From assembly GCF_040546765.1 (NCBI RefSeq), contig NZ_JBEPOK010000001.1:2356001-2420000 (forward strand): a stretch of DNA of 64,000 nt. Direction: 5' to 3'. This DNA is from Arthrobacter sp. OAP107. Lineage in GTDB: Bacteria > Actinomycetota > Actinomycetes > Actinomycetales > Micrococcaceae. Positions 53,232 to 62,557 of the stretch are shown piece after piece. The translations under genes and the position numbers were made by a program. How positions within the stretch are numbered: the first letter of the stretch is position 1; every line of letters starts with the position of its first letter. Below the pieces are notes generated by a model that had not been told where the DNA came from, made no database searches, and was given only the letters and a program-made list of their open reading frames with translations.

Positions 53232-54482
53232 CTAGGCGGAAACCTGCTCCCGGGCAGCAGGCGCCGCTGCGGAGGGCACGCCGTCGCCGTCCTGGCCGTA
53301 AAGCCAGTCGTTGTACTGGTAGTCGCCGTCCTTGCGGCTCTTGAAGAGCAGGTTCCGGAGTGTGCGGGCCAGTCCGGAGACGTGCCAGGACTCGCCCCAT
53401 ACGCGGGCGGTGCGCTGCACCCGGGCCGTGCGTGCGGCGCGGGCCGCGTTGAAGTTCCGGATGGCGGCGTCCCAGCCGCCGGCGTCGGCGCCGTCCGCGG
53501 TGAAGACGGTCCCGAGGCTGGTCTCCTGCAGCACGGCGGCGTCCTCCAGGGCCTGGCAGGCGCCCTGGGCCAGGTACTGGAGCATGGGGTGCGCGGCGTC
53601 GCCCATCAGGACCATCCGGCCGGCCACCCAGTTTTCGATGGGATCGCGGTCGTACATGGGCCAGCGGATGCCGGTGGCCAGGTTCTTCAGTGCGTCACGG
53701 ACCGCCGGCACGCAGTCCCGGTAAGCGGCCTCGAGCTCGTCCACTCCCCCGTACTGTTCCTCGCCGCGTTCGAAGGATGCCGATTTGAAGACGGCCACCG
53801 TGTTGAGCAGCTCGCCCTTCCGCAGCGGGTACTGGACCAGGTGGCAGTCCGGACCAAGGTAGACGATGACGTCCTCGAGGTCGCCCCGGGGCGTGTCAGC
53901 CGTGATGGGAACCGTTCCGCGGTAGGCCACGTACGACGACGACACCGGGCCGTCCTGCGCCACCTCGCGGCGGAGCGTGGACTTGAGTCCGTCCGCCCCG
54001 AGAACGACGTCTGCCTCGTAGGCGGCCCCGTCCGCCGCCTGTGCGGTGGCGCGGCCGTCAACGGTACGGACAGTTTCGACCAGGACATCGTTGACGAGGC
54101 GGACGCCGGCGTCCCGGCAGGCGTCGAGGAGGATGCGGTGCAGATCGCTGCGGTGGATGACGACGTAGGGGGCGCCGTAGCGCTCCTCGAAGCTGTCGCC
54201 GAGAGACTGCCGCGTGAGTTCCTCACCCGTCACGGCGTCCCGGAAGACGAGGTGCCTGGGCCGGACACCGATCTCGAGCGCCTTCTCCAGCAGGCCCCAG
54301 CGCTTGAGGACGCGGGAGGCGTTGGGTGCCATCTGCAGGCCCGCCCCGACCTCGCCGAACTCCGGCGCCCGTTCAAGCAGGGTGACCTCGGCGCCGTTCT
54401 CACGGAGGGCGAGGGCGCCGGCAAGGCCGGCCATTCCGCCGCCGATCACCAGGACGTCCGTGGACGGTTTCGGGTTAGACAT
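53232..54482 (-). CDS. 3-hydroxybenzoate 6-monooxygenase
   Basis: An FAD-dependent aromatic hydroxylase that converts 3-hydroxybenzoate to gentisate with NADH and oxygen. The 416-residue protein has the N-terminal FAD motif VIGGGMAGLAGALAL, the GADGLKS motif and the FAD-ribityl GDAAHPMLQYLAQGA motif (about residue 295). Its FGEVGAGLQ and DPIENWVAGRM segments closely match the Rhodococcus enzyme as I recall it. It is coupled to the transporter gene by an 8-bp overlap and lies beside gentisate-pathway genes, which fixes the substrate class. Confidence 0.9.
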   Translation of the reverse strand: MSNPKPSTDVLVIGGGMAGLAGALALRENGAEVTLLERAPEFGEVGAGLQMAPNASRVLKRWGLLEKALEIGVRPRHLVFRDAVTGEELTRQSLGDSFEERYGAPYVVIHRSDLHRILLDACRDAGVRLVNDVLVETVRTVDGRATAQAADGAAYEADVVLGADGLKSTLRREVAQDGPVSSSYVAYRGTVPITADTPRGDLEDVIVYLGPDCHLVQYPLRKGELLNTVAVFKSASFERGEEQYGGVDELEAAYRDCVPAVRDALKNLATGIRWPMYDRDPIENWVAGRMVLMGDAAHPMLQYLAQGACQALEDAAVLQETSLGTVFTADGADAGGWDAAIRNFNAARAARTARVQRTARVWGESWHVSGLARTLRNLLFKSRKDGDYQYNDWLYGQDGDGVPSAAAPAAREQVSA

Positions 54483-55803
54483 TATTGACTCCTACGGGGG
54501 TTGAGGTTGTGCGGATGGTTTTGGCGCGGACGGCGATCAGCAGGAGTGCTGCGACGGCGGCCGCCCCGGCGAATGCCAGGAAGTTGGAGTTGACGCCCAG
54601 GCCGGCAGCCAGCAGCAGGCCTCCGGCCTGCGGGGCGGCCACCGCGCCGATCCTGCCCACGCCGAGGGCCCAGCCCAGGGCCGTCCCCCGCAGGTGGGCG
54701 GGGTAATGGCTGGCAACGGCGGCGATCACCAGGCACTGTGTCCCGTGTGTCCCGACGCCGGCAAGGACCAGCATCAGGTACACCACGGTGACGGGCGGAC
54801 CGGTGACGAGCACCAGGAGGGCGACGGCGGCTACCGCCGCGGCCACGACCGCCGTCGGGACGGGGCCGAAGCGGGTGCCGGCCCAGGCCGTGGCGACGGA
54901 GCCGACCACGGCACCGAGGTTCAGGGCCAGAGCGAAGGTGAGCGCGGAACCGAGGTTGTAGCCGGCCAGCTGCATCAGGTTTGGCAGCCAGGTACCGAGG
55001 CCGTACCAGGCAAAGAGGGTCACCAGCGTGGCCACGGCATAGAGGACGCTCACGCCCAGGTAGGGTGCCCGCAGCAGGGAACCGAAACCTGCGCGCCGGT
55101 TTTCCGCGGCTGCGGGTCCGTCCGGCAACTGTGTTGGGCTGGTCCCTTTGACGCCTGCCGGCGGCAGGGTCTCCGGCAGGTAGCGCAGGCCCAGGGGGAT
55201 GATGACCGCCAGGGCCACTACCGCCACGAGGAACATCACGGGCCAGCCGAAGGCCGGGATCAGCGGGATTCCGGCCAGCGCGGCCAGTGATCCGCCGATC
55301 GGCACGCCGGACATCATCAGGGTGGCGATGGTGGACCGCCATTTGGCCGGCACGAGTTCCGCCACGAGGGCGTTGGCGGAGGGCACGAGTCCACCGAGTC
55401 CGATGCCGGCCAGCAGCCGAAGCGCGCCGAAAATGATGGCGGTCGGGGCGAAGGCGCAGAGGATGGTGAACACGGAGAACAGCACGGCGCATCCGAGGAT
55501 GGTGCGGCGGCGGCCCCAGGTGTCGGCCATCCGGCCAGCGAAGACGGCGCCGATCATCATGCCCAGGAACGCCATGGACCCGACCGTCCCGGCGGTGGCT
55601 TTCGTCAGTCCCCAGCCGGTGTCGTTGATGAGGGCCGACTGGACGGTCCCATAGACGATGAGGTCGTAGCCGTCGAAGACCACCAGCAGCCAGCAGACGA
55701 GCACGGCCAGGGCGGACTGTTTGGAAAACCGGGGCGTTGCCGGCGGAAGGGCTGCTCCGGGCGCGGGCCGCTCCGTCGCGGCAGCGGAAGGTGTGTGATT
55801 CAT
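54475..55803 (-). CDS. Aromatic acid/H+ symporter, MFS (AAHS family)
   Basis: A 442-residue major-facilitator transporter with about 12 membrane helices. The family motif DGYDLIVYGTV in helix 1 and the loop GRMADTWGRRRT are those of AAHS transporters such as PcaK and BenK, which import hydroxylated benzoates. The ATG at 55803 was chosen from the gap to the divergent regulator; the frame is open to 55884. It is the first gene of the operon with the 3-hydroxybenzoate monooxygenase and likely imports 3-hydroxybenzoate or gentisate. Confidence 0.9.
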   Translation of the reverse strand: MNHTPSAAATERPAPGAALPPATPRFSKQSALAVLVCWLLVVFDGYDLIVYGTVQSALINDTGWGLTKATAGTVGSMAFLGMMIGAVFAGRMADTWGRRRTILGCAVLFSVFTILCAFAPTAIIFGALRLLAGIGLGGLVPSANALVAELVPAKWRSTIATLMMSGVPIGGSLAALAGIPLIPAFGWPVMFLVAVVALAVIIPLGLRYLPETLPPAGVKGTSPTQLPDGPAAAENRRAGFGSLLRAPYLGVSVLYAVATLVTLFAWYGLGTWLPNLMQLAGYNLGSALTFALALNLGAVVGSVATAWAGTRFGPVPTAVVAAAVAAVALLVLVTGPPVTVVYLMLVLAGVGTHGTQCLVIAAVASHYPAHLRGTALGWALGVGRIGAVAAPQAGGLLLAAGLGVNSNFLAFAGAAAVAALLLIAVRAKTIRTTSTPVGVNNV

Positions 55804-55845
55804 GCCACCAACTCTCATGGCTGAAGCACCGGCCCTCCAATAGAA

Positions 55846-55860
55846 TTCTGTTATGCAGAA
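55846..55860. promoter_or_regulatory. Candidate IclR operator 1 (TTCTG-N5-CAGAA)
   Basis: A perfect 5-bp inverted repeat TTCTG-N5-CAGAA covers the start codon of the IclR gene and lies 43 bp from the divergent transporter start. The same motif and spacing recur at 56675-56689 before gentisate dioxygenase, which suggests a shared operator. Confidence 0.65.
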
Positions 55861-56650
55861 CTTGCCGCTCCGGAAGAAGCCCACCTACTCGATCGAGGCA
55901 GTGGACAACGCGCTGCAGCTCCTGCAGCTCCTGCGCGACGGGGGAAGCCTGCGGCTCAAGGATGCGGCCACGGAACTGGGCGTGGCCCCGTCCACCGCGC
56001 ACCGCCTGCTGGCCATGCTGGTGTACCGGGGCTTCGCCGTGCAGGACGAGACCCGCCGCTACGTCCCCGGGCCTGCGATGGGGGCAGGCCCGGCAGGTGT
56101 TACCTGGACCCGGCTGCTGCGGAACCTGGCCCGCCCCCACATGGAGCTGCTGAGCGCCCGCCTCAACGAGACCGTAAACCTCATGATCCGGGTGGGCACC
56201 AAGGTCCGGTTCCTGGAAACGGTGGAAGGCACCAGCGCCCTCCGTGTGGGCGACAGGCAGGGCACAGTGCTGCCGGCCAACAGGGCCTCGGGCGGCAAGG
56301 CGATGCTCGCCGAACTGGAGCCGGCGCTGCTTGAGCAGCTGTTCCGGAGCGCCAATGCGGAGATTGGCGGCGACAGCATTCCCGAGGCCGAGTACCCGGC
56401 GTTCCTGCGCGAGCTCGAAACGGTCCGCAGCAACGGCTTCGCGGCGAATTTCGAGGGCACCGAGGAGGGCATCAGTGCTATGGGCGTGGCCCTGCACAAC
56501 GGGAAGGGCGAGGTGGTGGGCGCCTTCAGCGTCGCCACCCCGGTGACCAGGTTCCGCGCGGTGTTCGACGCCGGGCTGGTGCCGGTCATGCTCGAAACGC
56601 GCAGGCAGCTGGAGATCGACATCGCGGCAAATCCCGCCTCACCCGGCTGA
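55853..56650 (+). CDS. IclR-family regulator of the gentisate genes
   Basis: The 265-residue protein has an N-terminal winged helix (about residues 12-75, with LGVAPSTAHRLLAMLVYRGF as the recognition segment) and a C-terminal IclR effector domain (about 95-255, containing NRASGGKAML and ISAMGVALHNGKGEVVGAF). It is divergent from the transporter-monooxygenase operon and upstream of the gentisate dioxygenase operon, with candidate operators before both. Control by an aromatic acid such as gentisate or 3-hydroxybenzoate is inferred. Confidence 0.92.
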   Translation: MQNLPLRKKPTYSIEAVDNALQLLQLLRDGGSLRLKDAATELGVAPSTAHRLLAMLVYRGFAVQDETRRYVPGPAMGAGPAGVTWTRLLRNLARPHMELLSARLNETVNLMIRVGTKVRFLETVEGTSALRVGDRQGTVLPANRASGGKAMLAELEPALLEQLFRSANAEIGGDSIPEAEYPAFLRELETVRSNGFAANFEGTEEGISAMGVALHNGKGEVVGAFSVATPVTRFRAVFDAGLVPVMLETRRQLEIDIAANPASPG

Positions 56651-56674
56651 GGGCAGCCGGGCCAGAGCGCATAA

Positions 56675-56689
56675 TTCTGCAAGCCAGAA
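56675..56689. promoter_or_regulatory. Candidate IclR operator 2 (TTCTG-N5-CAGAA)
   Basis: A copy of the same inverted repeat, extended to ATTCTG-N5-CAGAAT (56674-56690), lies about 85 bp upstream of the gentisate dioxygenase start. With operator 1 it defines a likely regulon of the IclR protein. Confidence 0.7.
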
Positions 56690-56772
56690 TATGCTGTGGT
56701 TCACAGCCCCGGTCTACCTAATCTCGGTAGTACGCGAAGACATCATCATCCGTACACACCGAGGAGGCCGCC

Positions 56773-57897
56773 GTGTCCATCAGCGCCGAGACCACGACCC
56801 ATGAATCTGTTGCCGCCGCCCAGGTGGCCCAGGAGCCCACTCCGGAGGAGGCCGAGCAGCTGGAGCAGCTGTACAAGGACTTCGAGCAGGAGAACCTGAT
56901 CCCCTTGTGGACCGAGATCGGTGACCTGATGCCGATGGTTCCGTCACCGAGGGCCCGGCCCCATGTGTGGCGCTGGAACGATCTCTATCCCTTGGCTGCC
57001 CGCGCCGGAGACCTGGTTCCGGTGGGGCGGGGCGGGGAACGCCGGGCCATAGCGCTGGCCAACCCGGGGTTAGGGGGCACGCCCTATGCGACACCGACGC
57101 TGTGGGCAGCCATCCAGTACCTGGGCGCCCGGGAGACCGCACCCGAGCACCGCCACTCACAGAATGCCTTCCGGTTCGTCGTCGAGGGCGAAGGCGTCTG
57201 GACAGTGGTGAATGGGGATCCGGTGGCGATGCGCCGCGGCGACTTCCTGCTCACGCCCGGCTGGAACTTCCATGGCCACCACAACGACACCGATCAACCG
57301 ATGGCGTGGATCGACGGCCTGGACATCCCGTTCGTGCACTACGCCGATGCCGGGTTCTTCGAGTTCGGCACCGAGCGCGTCACCGACGAGGCCACCCCTG
57401 ACATCTCCCGGTCCGAACGCCTCTGGGCCTACCCCGGCCTGCGCCCCCTGTCCGGCCTGGACAACACCACCAACTCCCCCATCGCCGCGTACCGCTGGGA
57501 ACACACCGACCGGGCCCTGCGCGAACAGCTCCTCCTGGAGGACGAGGGCCACCCCGCCACCGTCTCCCAGGGCCACGCCGCGATCCGCTACACCAACCCC
57601 ACCACCGGCGGGGACGTCATGCCCACCATCCGCGCCGAATTCCACCGGCTCCGCGCCGGCGCCACCACCGAGCCGCTGCGCGAGGTCGGCTCCAGCGTCT
57701 GGCAGGTCTTCGAAGGCACCGGCAGCGTCCTTCTCAACGGCGAACGCAAGGGCCTCGCCAAGGGCGACCTGTTCGTGGTTCCGTCCTGGCAGGAATGGTC
57801 TCTTGACGCGGAAACCGAGTTTGATCTTTTCCGGTTCAGCGACGCCCCCATCTTTGAACGCCTGAACTTCAACCGCACCTACACCGAAGGACGCTAG
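56773..57897 (+). CDS. Gentisate 1,2-dioxygenase
   Basis: This iron-dependent bicupin dioxygenase cleaves gentisate between C1 and C2 to maleylpyruvate. The 374-residue protein has an N-terminal cupin with the metal site APEHRHSQNAFRFVVEG (His ligands near residues 120-122) and the WNFHGHHN motif, followed by a second cupin (about 280-360). The GTG start has GAGGAGG six bases upstream. It leads an operon with the FAH-type hydrolase and maleylpyruvate isomerase and follows a candidate IclR operator. Confidence 0.96.
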   Translation: MSISAETTTHESVAAAQVAQEPTPEEAEQLEQLYKDFEQENLIPLWTEIGDLMPMVPSPRARPHVWRWNDLYPLAARAGDLVPVGRGGERRAIALANPGLGGTPYATPTLWAAIQYLGARETAPEHRHSQNAFRFVVEGEGVWTVVNGDPVAMRRGDFLLTPGWNFHGHHNDTDQPMAWIDGLDIPFVHYADAGFFEFGTERVTDEATPDISRSERLWAYPGLRPLSGLDNTTNSPIAAYRWEHTDRALREQLLLEDEGHPATVSQGHAAIRYTNPTTGGDVMPTIRAEFHRLRAGATTEPLREVGSSVWQVFEGTGSVLLNGERKGLAKGDLFVVPSWQEWSLDAETEFDLFRFSDAPIFERLNFNRTYTEGR

Positions 57898-57902
57898 AAC
57901 GC

Positions 57903-58727
57903 ATGAGACTCCTCACCCTCCGCACCGCTGAAGGAACCAAAGCCGTCCGCCAGGACGGCGGAACCCTCACCGAAATCGACGGCTTCGCCGACGTCGGAGC
58001 ACTCCTCCGCAACGAAAACTGGGAGGCCACGGCGAAGGCGGCCAACGGCGCGACGCGCGCGCTCGACGGCGCCGACCTCGCCGCCGTCGTACCCTCCCCG
58101 GGCAAGATCATCTGCGTGGGCCACAACTACCGGAACCACATCAAGGAGATGGGCCGCGAAATCCCGGACCACCCCACCCTGTTCGCCAAGTACACCGAAT
58201 CCCTGATCGGCCCGAACGATGACCTGGCGCTGCCGCAGGAATCCGACAACGTGGACTGGGAAGCCGAGCTCGCCGTCGTGATCGGCAAGCAGGGCCGCCG
58301 GATCAGCGAGGCCGACGCCGCCGACCACATCGCCGGCTACTCCGTGCTGAACGACATCAGCATGCGCGACTACCAGTTCCGCACCGTCCAGTGGCTGCAG
58401 GGCAAGACCTGGGAAAACTCCACCCCGTTCGGCCCCGCCCTGGTCACCAAGGACGAATTCAGCGCAGGCCCGCTCATGACCTCGGCCGTGGACGGCGAGA
58501 TCCAGCAGACCACCCCCACCGGGGACCTCGTGTTCACCCCGGAATTCCTGGTCTCGTACATCTCCACGATCATCACGCTGAACCCCGGCGACGTGATCGC
58601 CACCGGCACCCCCGGCGGCGTGGGCCACGCACAGGACCCCAAACGCTACCTGCAGGAAGACCAGGTCCTGGTCACCACCATCGAGGGCCTGGGCCAGCTG
58701 ACCAACCGCGTGGTCAAGGAGGCCTGA
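57903..58727 (+). CDS. Fumarylpyruvate hydrolase (FAH family)
   Basis: The 274-residue protein belongs to the fumarylacetoacetate hydrolase family and should split fumarylpyruvate into fumarate and pyruvate. It has VGHNYRNHIKEMG, the metal-binding acidic residues in DWEAELAVVIGK and the GPALVTKDE and TPGGVG segments. It starts 5 bp after the dioxygenase stop, and its stop shares a base with the start of maleylpyruvate isomerase (TGATG). The substrate is inferred from the complete gentisate set. Confidence 0.92.
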   Translation: MRLLTLRTAEGTKAVRQDGGTLTEIDGFADVGALLRNENWEATAKAANGATRALDGADLAAVVPSPGKIICVGHNYRNHIKEMGREIPDHPTLFAKYTESLIGPNDDLALPQESDNVDWEAELAVVIGKQGRRISEADAADHIAGYSVLNDISMRDYQFRTVQWLQGKTWENSTPFGPALVTKDEFSAGPLMTSAVDGEIQQTTPTGDLVFTPEFLVSYISTIITLNPGDVIATGTPGGVGHAQDPKRYLQEDQVLVTTIEGLGQLTNRVVKEA

Positions 58728-59491
58728 TGCCCGCCCGGCACGACCTCACCACCGATCCGGGCCTGCAGGAACAGCTCCTGCAGGCCCGGCGGGGCACCGC
58801 GTTCTTCGCCCGCAAACTCAACGAACTCACCGACACGGAACTCGACGGCGGCTCCCTCCTCCCCGGCTGGACCCGCCGCCACGTCGTGGCCCACGTCGGC
58901 TACAACGCCCGCGCGATCGCCCGCCTGGTGGAATGGGCCGGCACCGGGGTGGAGACACCCATGTACCCCTCCACCGAGGTCCGGGACCACGAGATCAACT
59001 TCGGCGCCACGCTGAGCCCTATTGCCTTGCGGAATCTCTTCGACCACTCCGCCGTGCACCTGTCCGCCGAATGGCGAGACCTGCCCGGGCGGGACTGGGC
59101 CAACGAAGTCAAGACCATCCAGGGCCGCACCGTCCCCGCGACCGAAACCGTGTGGATGCGCACCCGCGAAGTCTGGACCCACGCCGTCGACCTCGACAAC
59201 GGCGCAACCTTCGCCGACATCCCGGAACCCGTCCTCGAACGGCTGCTACGGGACATCACCGGCGCCTGGCAGGCCCGCGGCACCGATGCCGGGCTGGTCA
59301 TCCGGGTGGTGGGCACCAACATGGAGTTCGGCGACAAGGGCGGGCGGGATCCGGTAACGGTCAGCGGCCCGCTCGCCGGCGTGGCTGCCTGGGCCGCCGG
59401 ACGGACAGCTGCAGCAGGCGGCTCCGGCGTCACCGCCAGCCGCGGGACAGAAGTGCTGTCCCGCGTTCCCGCAGCCCCTAAGTGGATCTGA
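58727..59491 (+). CDS. Maleylpyruvate isomerase, mycothiol-dependent type
   Basis: It isomerises maleylpyruvate to fumarylpyruvate using mycothiol. The 254-residue protein has the MDMPI N-terminal DinB-like helical fold with the metal-site residues in LPGWTRRHVVAHVGYN and EVWTHAVDLDNG (about residues 47-62 and 143-155), followed by a C-terminal domain rich in Ala and Gly. Use of mycothiol rather than glutathione fits an actinobacterial host. It completes the route from 3-hydroxybenzoate to fumarate and pyruvate. Confidence 0.92.
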   Translation: MPARHDLTTDPGLQEQLLQARRGTAFFARKLNELTDTELDGGSLLPGWTRRHVVAHVGYNARAIARLVEWAGTGVETPMYPSTEVRDHEINFGATLSPIALRNLFDHSAVHLSAEWRDLPGRDWANEVKTIQGRTVPATETVWMRTREVWTHAVDLDNGATFADIPEPVLERLLRDITGAWQARGTDAGLVIRVVGTNMEFGDKGGRDPVTVSGPLAGVAAWAAGRTAAAGGSGVTASRGTEVLSRVPAAPKWI

Positions 59492-59593
59492 GGGCCGGCT
59501 GAATCTGGCGCGGGCAGTGGATCTGAGGGCCAGTAAATCGCCGCGGTAGACTGTGCCGGTCAGCGCTGGAGCGGATTCGACGGAAGGCAATAC

Positions 59594-62002
59594 ATGGGCA
59601 TGGCCGGGGCAAGCGGAACGATTTCGGACGAAGAACTGGACCTCCTGCACCGCTACTGGAGCGCGGCGAACTACCTGACGGTGGCCCAGATCTACCTTCA
59701 GGACAATGCGCTGCTGAGGGAGCCGCTGCGGCCGGAGCATATCAAGCCGCGGCTGCTGGGCCACTGGGGCACGGGACCAGGGCTGTCACTCATTTACGCG
59801 CACCTGAACCGGCTGATCAGGAACACCTCGGCCGAGGTCCTGTTCATCGCCGGACCGGGCCACGGCGGGCCGTCCGTGGTGGCGAACGTCTACCTCGAGG
59901 GCACCTACTCCGAGATCTACCCGGACATCAGCCGCGACGCCGCCGGCCTGCGCCGGCTGGCCCGGCAGTTCTCGACCCCGGGCGGTGTGGGCAGCCACGT
60001 GGGCCCGGCCACCCCCGGATCCATCCATGAGGGCGGCGAGCTGGGCTATTCACTCATGCACGCCACCGGCGCGGTGCTGGACAACCCGGATCTCATTGCC
60101 GCCTGCGTGGTGGGCGACGGCGAAGCCGAAACCGGCCCGCTCGCCGCTTCCTGGACGGCGCCGTTCTTCCTCAACCCCTCGCGGGACGGCGCGGTCCTGC
60201 CCATCCTGCACCTCAACGGGGCCAAGATTTCCGGGCCTACCGTCCTGGGACGCCGCTCGGACGACGATGTTGAGGCCCTGCTGCGCGCCAACGGCTGGGA
60301 GCCCGTGACCGTTTCCGGCGACCAGCCCGAGAAGGTCCACCGGGCCCTGGCCGGCGCCGTGGATGACGCTTATGCCACCATCCGGGATATCCAGCAGATA
60401 GCACGGGATGGCGGCTCCGGCAGCAGTAAAAGAGTGACGGCGGCCCGCTGGCCGGCGATCATCCTGCGCACGCCCAAGGGCTGGACGGGCCCGGAAACCG
60501 TGGACGGCCGCCCGGTGGAGGGCACATTCCGCGCCCACCAGGTTCCCCTGTCCGGGGTCAAGGACGATCCCGAGCACCTGGCGCTGCTGGAGCAGTGGAT
60601 GCGCTCCTACCGGCCGGAATCGCTGTTCGACGACGACGGCCGGCTTGTTCCCGAACTGGCAGCGCTTGCTCCCGAAGGCAGGCTCCGGATGGGGGCGGCG
60701 CCGTGGGCCAACGGCCAGCCGTCCGTACCCCTGGAGATTCCGGACCTCGCGGAGTACGCAGTCGACCCGGGACAGCCGGGTTCCACCAGCATCGAAACCA
60801 CCAAGCCGCTGGGCGAGCTGTTCCGCGACCTCTACACCGGCACGGCGGACAATCCGAGGTTCCGGCTGTTCTGCCCTGACGAAACCAACAGCAACAGGCT
60901 GGGCGCCGTTTTCGAGGCCACCGACCGCTGCCTCATGCTCCCCGGGCAGGACGGGGGCGACGGAGACGACCACGTTTCCACGGACGGCCGCGTGATGGAG
61001 GTGCTCTCCGAGCACCTGTGCCAGGGCTGGCTGGAAGGCTACTTGCTGACCGGCCGGCACGGTTTCTTCGCCAGCTACGAGGCGTTCGCCATGGTCAGCG
61101 CCTCCATGACCGTCCAGCACGCCAAATGGCTGCAGCATGCCCGCGAGCTGGAATGGCGGTCACCGGTGCCGAGCCTGAACATCCTGCTGACCTCCACATG
61201 CTGGCGCAACGACCACAACGGGTTCAGCCACCAGGGGCCGGGCCTGATCGACACGGTGCTGTCCCTGTCCGGCGAGGTGACGAGGATCTACCTGCCGCCG
61301 GACACCAACACCCTGCTGGCCGCGGCAGAGCACGCCCTGCGCAGCAAGGACTACGTCAACCTTGTGGTCGTGGACAAACAGTCCCATCCCCAGTACCTGA
61401 CACTGGCAGAAGCCTGTGCGCACGCCGAGGCGGGAGCCTCCACGTGGGAGTGGGCCGGCAACGAGGACGGCGGCACTGAACCCGACGTCATTCTCGCCTG
61501 CGCCGGCGACATCCCCACCGAGGAGGCACTGGCGGCGGCCTGGCTGCTGCAGCGCCACGTTCCCGATGCCACCGTGCGCGTGGTGAACATCATGGACGCC
61601 ATGGTGCTGCCGCCGCGGGACACGCACCCGCACGGGCTCGACGACGCGACGTTCACGTCACTGTTCACGGACTCCTGCGAAGTGGTGGTGGCGTGGCACG
61701 GCTACGCCCGCTCCTTCCACCAGCTCCTGCACGGACGGCCGAACCCGGAAAGGTTCCACGTCCGCGGCTACAGCCAGCAGGGCACCACCACCACGCCGTT
61801 CGACATGGTGGTGGTCAACAGGATGAGCCGCTACCACCTGGCGCTGGAGGCACTCCGCCGGCTGCCGCGGCAGTTCGCCGGCGCGGAGGGACTGGCCGAT
61901 CACTGCAACCGGCAGCTGGACGCCCACGCCCAATATATCCGGGAGCATTTCGAGGACCTGCCCGACATCCGCGGGTGGGTCTGGTCGCCGCCGCAGTCCT
62001 AA
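59594..62002 (+). CDS. xfp: Phosphoketolase (xylulose 5-phosphate/fructose 6-phosphate)
   Basis: A thiamine-diphosphate enzyme that cleaves xylulose 5-phosphate or fructose 6-phosphate with phosphate to acetyl phosphate and a shorter sugar phosphate. The 802-residue protein has the family N-terminus, the GPGHGGPSVVANVYLEG motif, the ThDP-binding GDGEAETGPLAASW segment (about residue 175) and the HQGPGLID motif near residue 545. The length and order are those of the full-length Xfp family. It stands alone on the plus strand and is followed by the REP-like palindrome. Its route to acetate or acetyl-CoA in this host cannot be seen here. Confidence 0.95.
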   Translation: MGMAGASGTISDEELDLLHRYWSAANYLTVAQIYLQDNALLREPLRPEHIKPRLLGHWGTGPGLSLIYAHLNRLIRNTSAEVLFIAGPGHGGPSVVANVYLEGTYSEIYPDISRDAAGLRRLARQFSTPGGVGSHVGPATPGSIHEGGELGYSLMHATGAVLDNPDLIAACVVGDGEAETGPLAASWTAPFFLNPSRDGAVLPILHLNGAKISGPTVLGRRSDDDVEALLRANGWEPVTVSGDQPEKVHRALAGAVDDAYATIRDIQQIARDGGSGSSKRVTAARWPAIILRTPKGWTGPETVDGRPVEGTFRAHQVPLSGVKDDPEHLALLEQWMRSYRPESLFDDDGRLVPELAALAPEGRLRMGAAPWANGQPSVPLEIPDLAEYAVDPGQPGSTSIETTKPLGELFRDLYTGTADNPRFRLFCPDETNSNRLGAVFEATDRCLMLPGQDGGDGDDHVSTDGRVMEVLSEHLCQGWLEGYLLTGRHGFFASYEAFAMVSASMTVQHAKWLQHARELEWRSPVPSLNILLTSTCWRNDHNGFSHQGPGLIDTVLSLSGEVTRIYLPPDTNTLLAAAEHALRSKDYVNLVVVDKQSHPQYLTLAEACAHAEAGASTWEWAGNEDGGTEPDVILACAGDIPTEEALAAAWLLQRHVPDATVRVVNIMDAMVLPPRDTHPHGLDDATFTSLFTDSCEVVVAWHGYARSFHQLLHGRPNPERFHVRGYSQQGTTTTPFDMVVVNRMSRYHLALEALRRLPRQFAGAEGLADHCNRQLDAHAQYIREHFEDLPDIRGWVWSPPQS

Positions 62003-62043
62003 CACCCGTCCCGCTCCCGGACCATAAGTTGCCGAAACTGCAA

Positions 62044-62100
62044 CGCGGGGTCACTTGTCGCCCAATAAGCTCCTGCCATTGGGCGACTAATGACCCCGCG
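62044..62100. repeat. REP-like 57-bp imperfect palindrome
   Basis: The 23-nt arms at 62044-62066 and 62078-62100 (CGCGGGGTCA...GTCGCCCAAT and its complement) match at all but two positions around an 11-nt loop. It lies between the convergent phosphoketolase and VOC genes. It could serve as a bidirectional terminator, but the length, the central mismatches and the lack of a T-run suggest a repetitive extragenic palindrome-type element. Only one copy was noticed in this window. Confidence 0.7.
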
Positions 62101-62125
62101 TCCCTTATTCAGGAACCGGGGACAT

Positions 62126-62557
62126 CTAGGAAGCAGGAGCCGCTGAAGCTCCGCTGACGTTCACCAGCCACGCGATGCCGAACTTATCGGTGCACATGCC
62201 AAAGATGTCGCCCCAGGGAGCCTTCTCCATCGGGACGGTGACGGAACCGCCGTCCCCGGACAGTTTGTCGTAGTAGCCTCGCAGTTCGGCCTCGTCGTCG
62301 CCGCTGAGCGACACGGAGATGCTGCTCCCCGGCGTGTAGTCCATGGAATTGGGGGTGTCGGCGCCCATGAGCACGAGCCCCTTCTCCGAGGTCAGCATCC
62401 CGTGCATGATCTTATCCGCCTCCGCGGGATCCTCACTGGCCTGGAACTCCCCGAAGGTGCTGAGCGCCAGGTCGCCGCCGAACACCGACTGGTAGAAGGT
62501 CATGGCGTCGCGGGCGTTGTCACGGAAGCTGAGGTACGGGTTAAGCAGGGTGGACAC
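62126..62557 (-). CDS. VOC/PhnB-like glyoxalase-fold protein
   Basis: The 143-residue protein has the VOC-superfamily fold in the PhnB/DUF1428-like form: LNPYLSFRDNARDAMTFY at the N-terminus, a middle SMDYTPGSSISVSLSG segment and a C-terminal WGDIFGMCTDKFGIAW motif. Members bind a metal or small molecule, but no reaction is assigned. The GTG at 62557 has AAGGAGAA upstream and gives the normal N-terminus; the frame to 62653 is an extension. Confidence 0.88.
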   Translation of the reverse strand: MSTLLNPYLSFRDNARDAMTFYQSVFGGDLALSTFGEFQASEDPAEADKIMHGMLTSEKGLVLMGADTPNSMDYTPGSSISVSLSGDDEAELRGYYDKLSGDGGSVTVPMEKAPWGDIFGMCTDKFGIAWLVNVSGASAAPAS

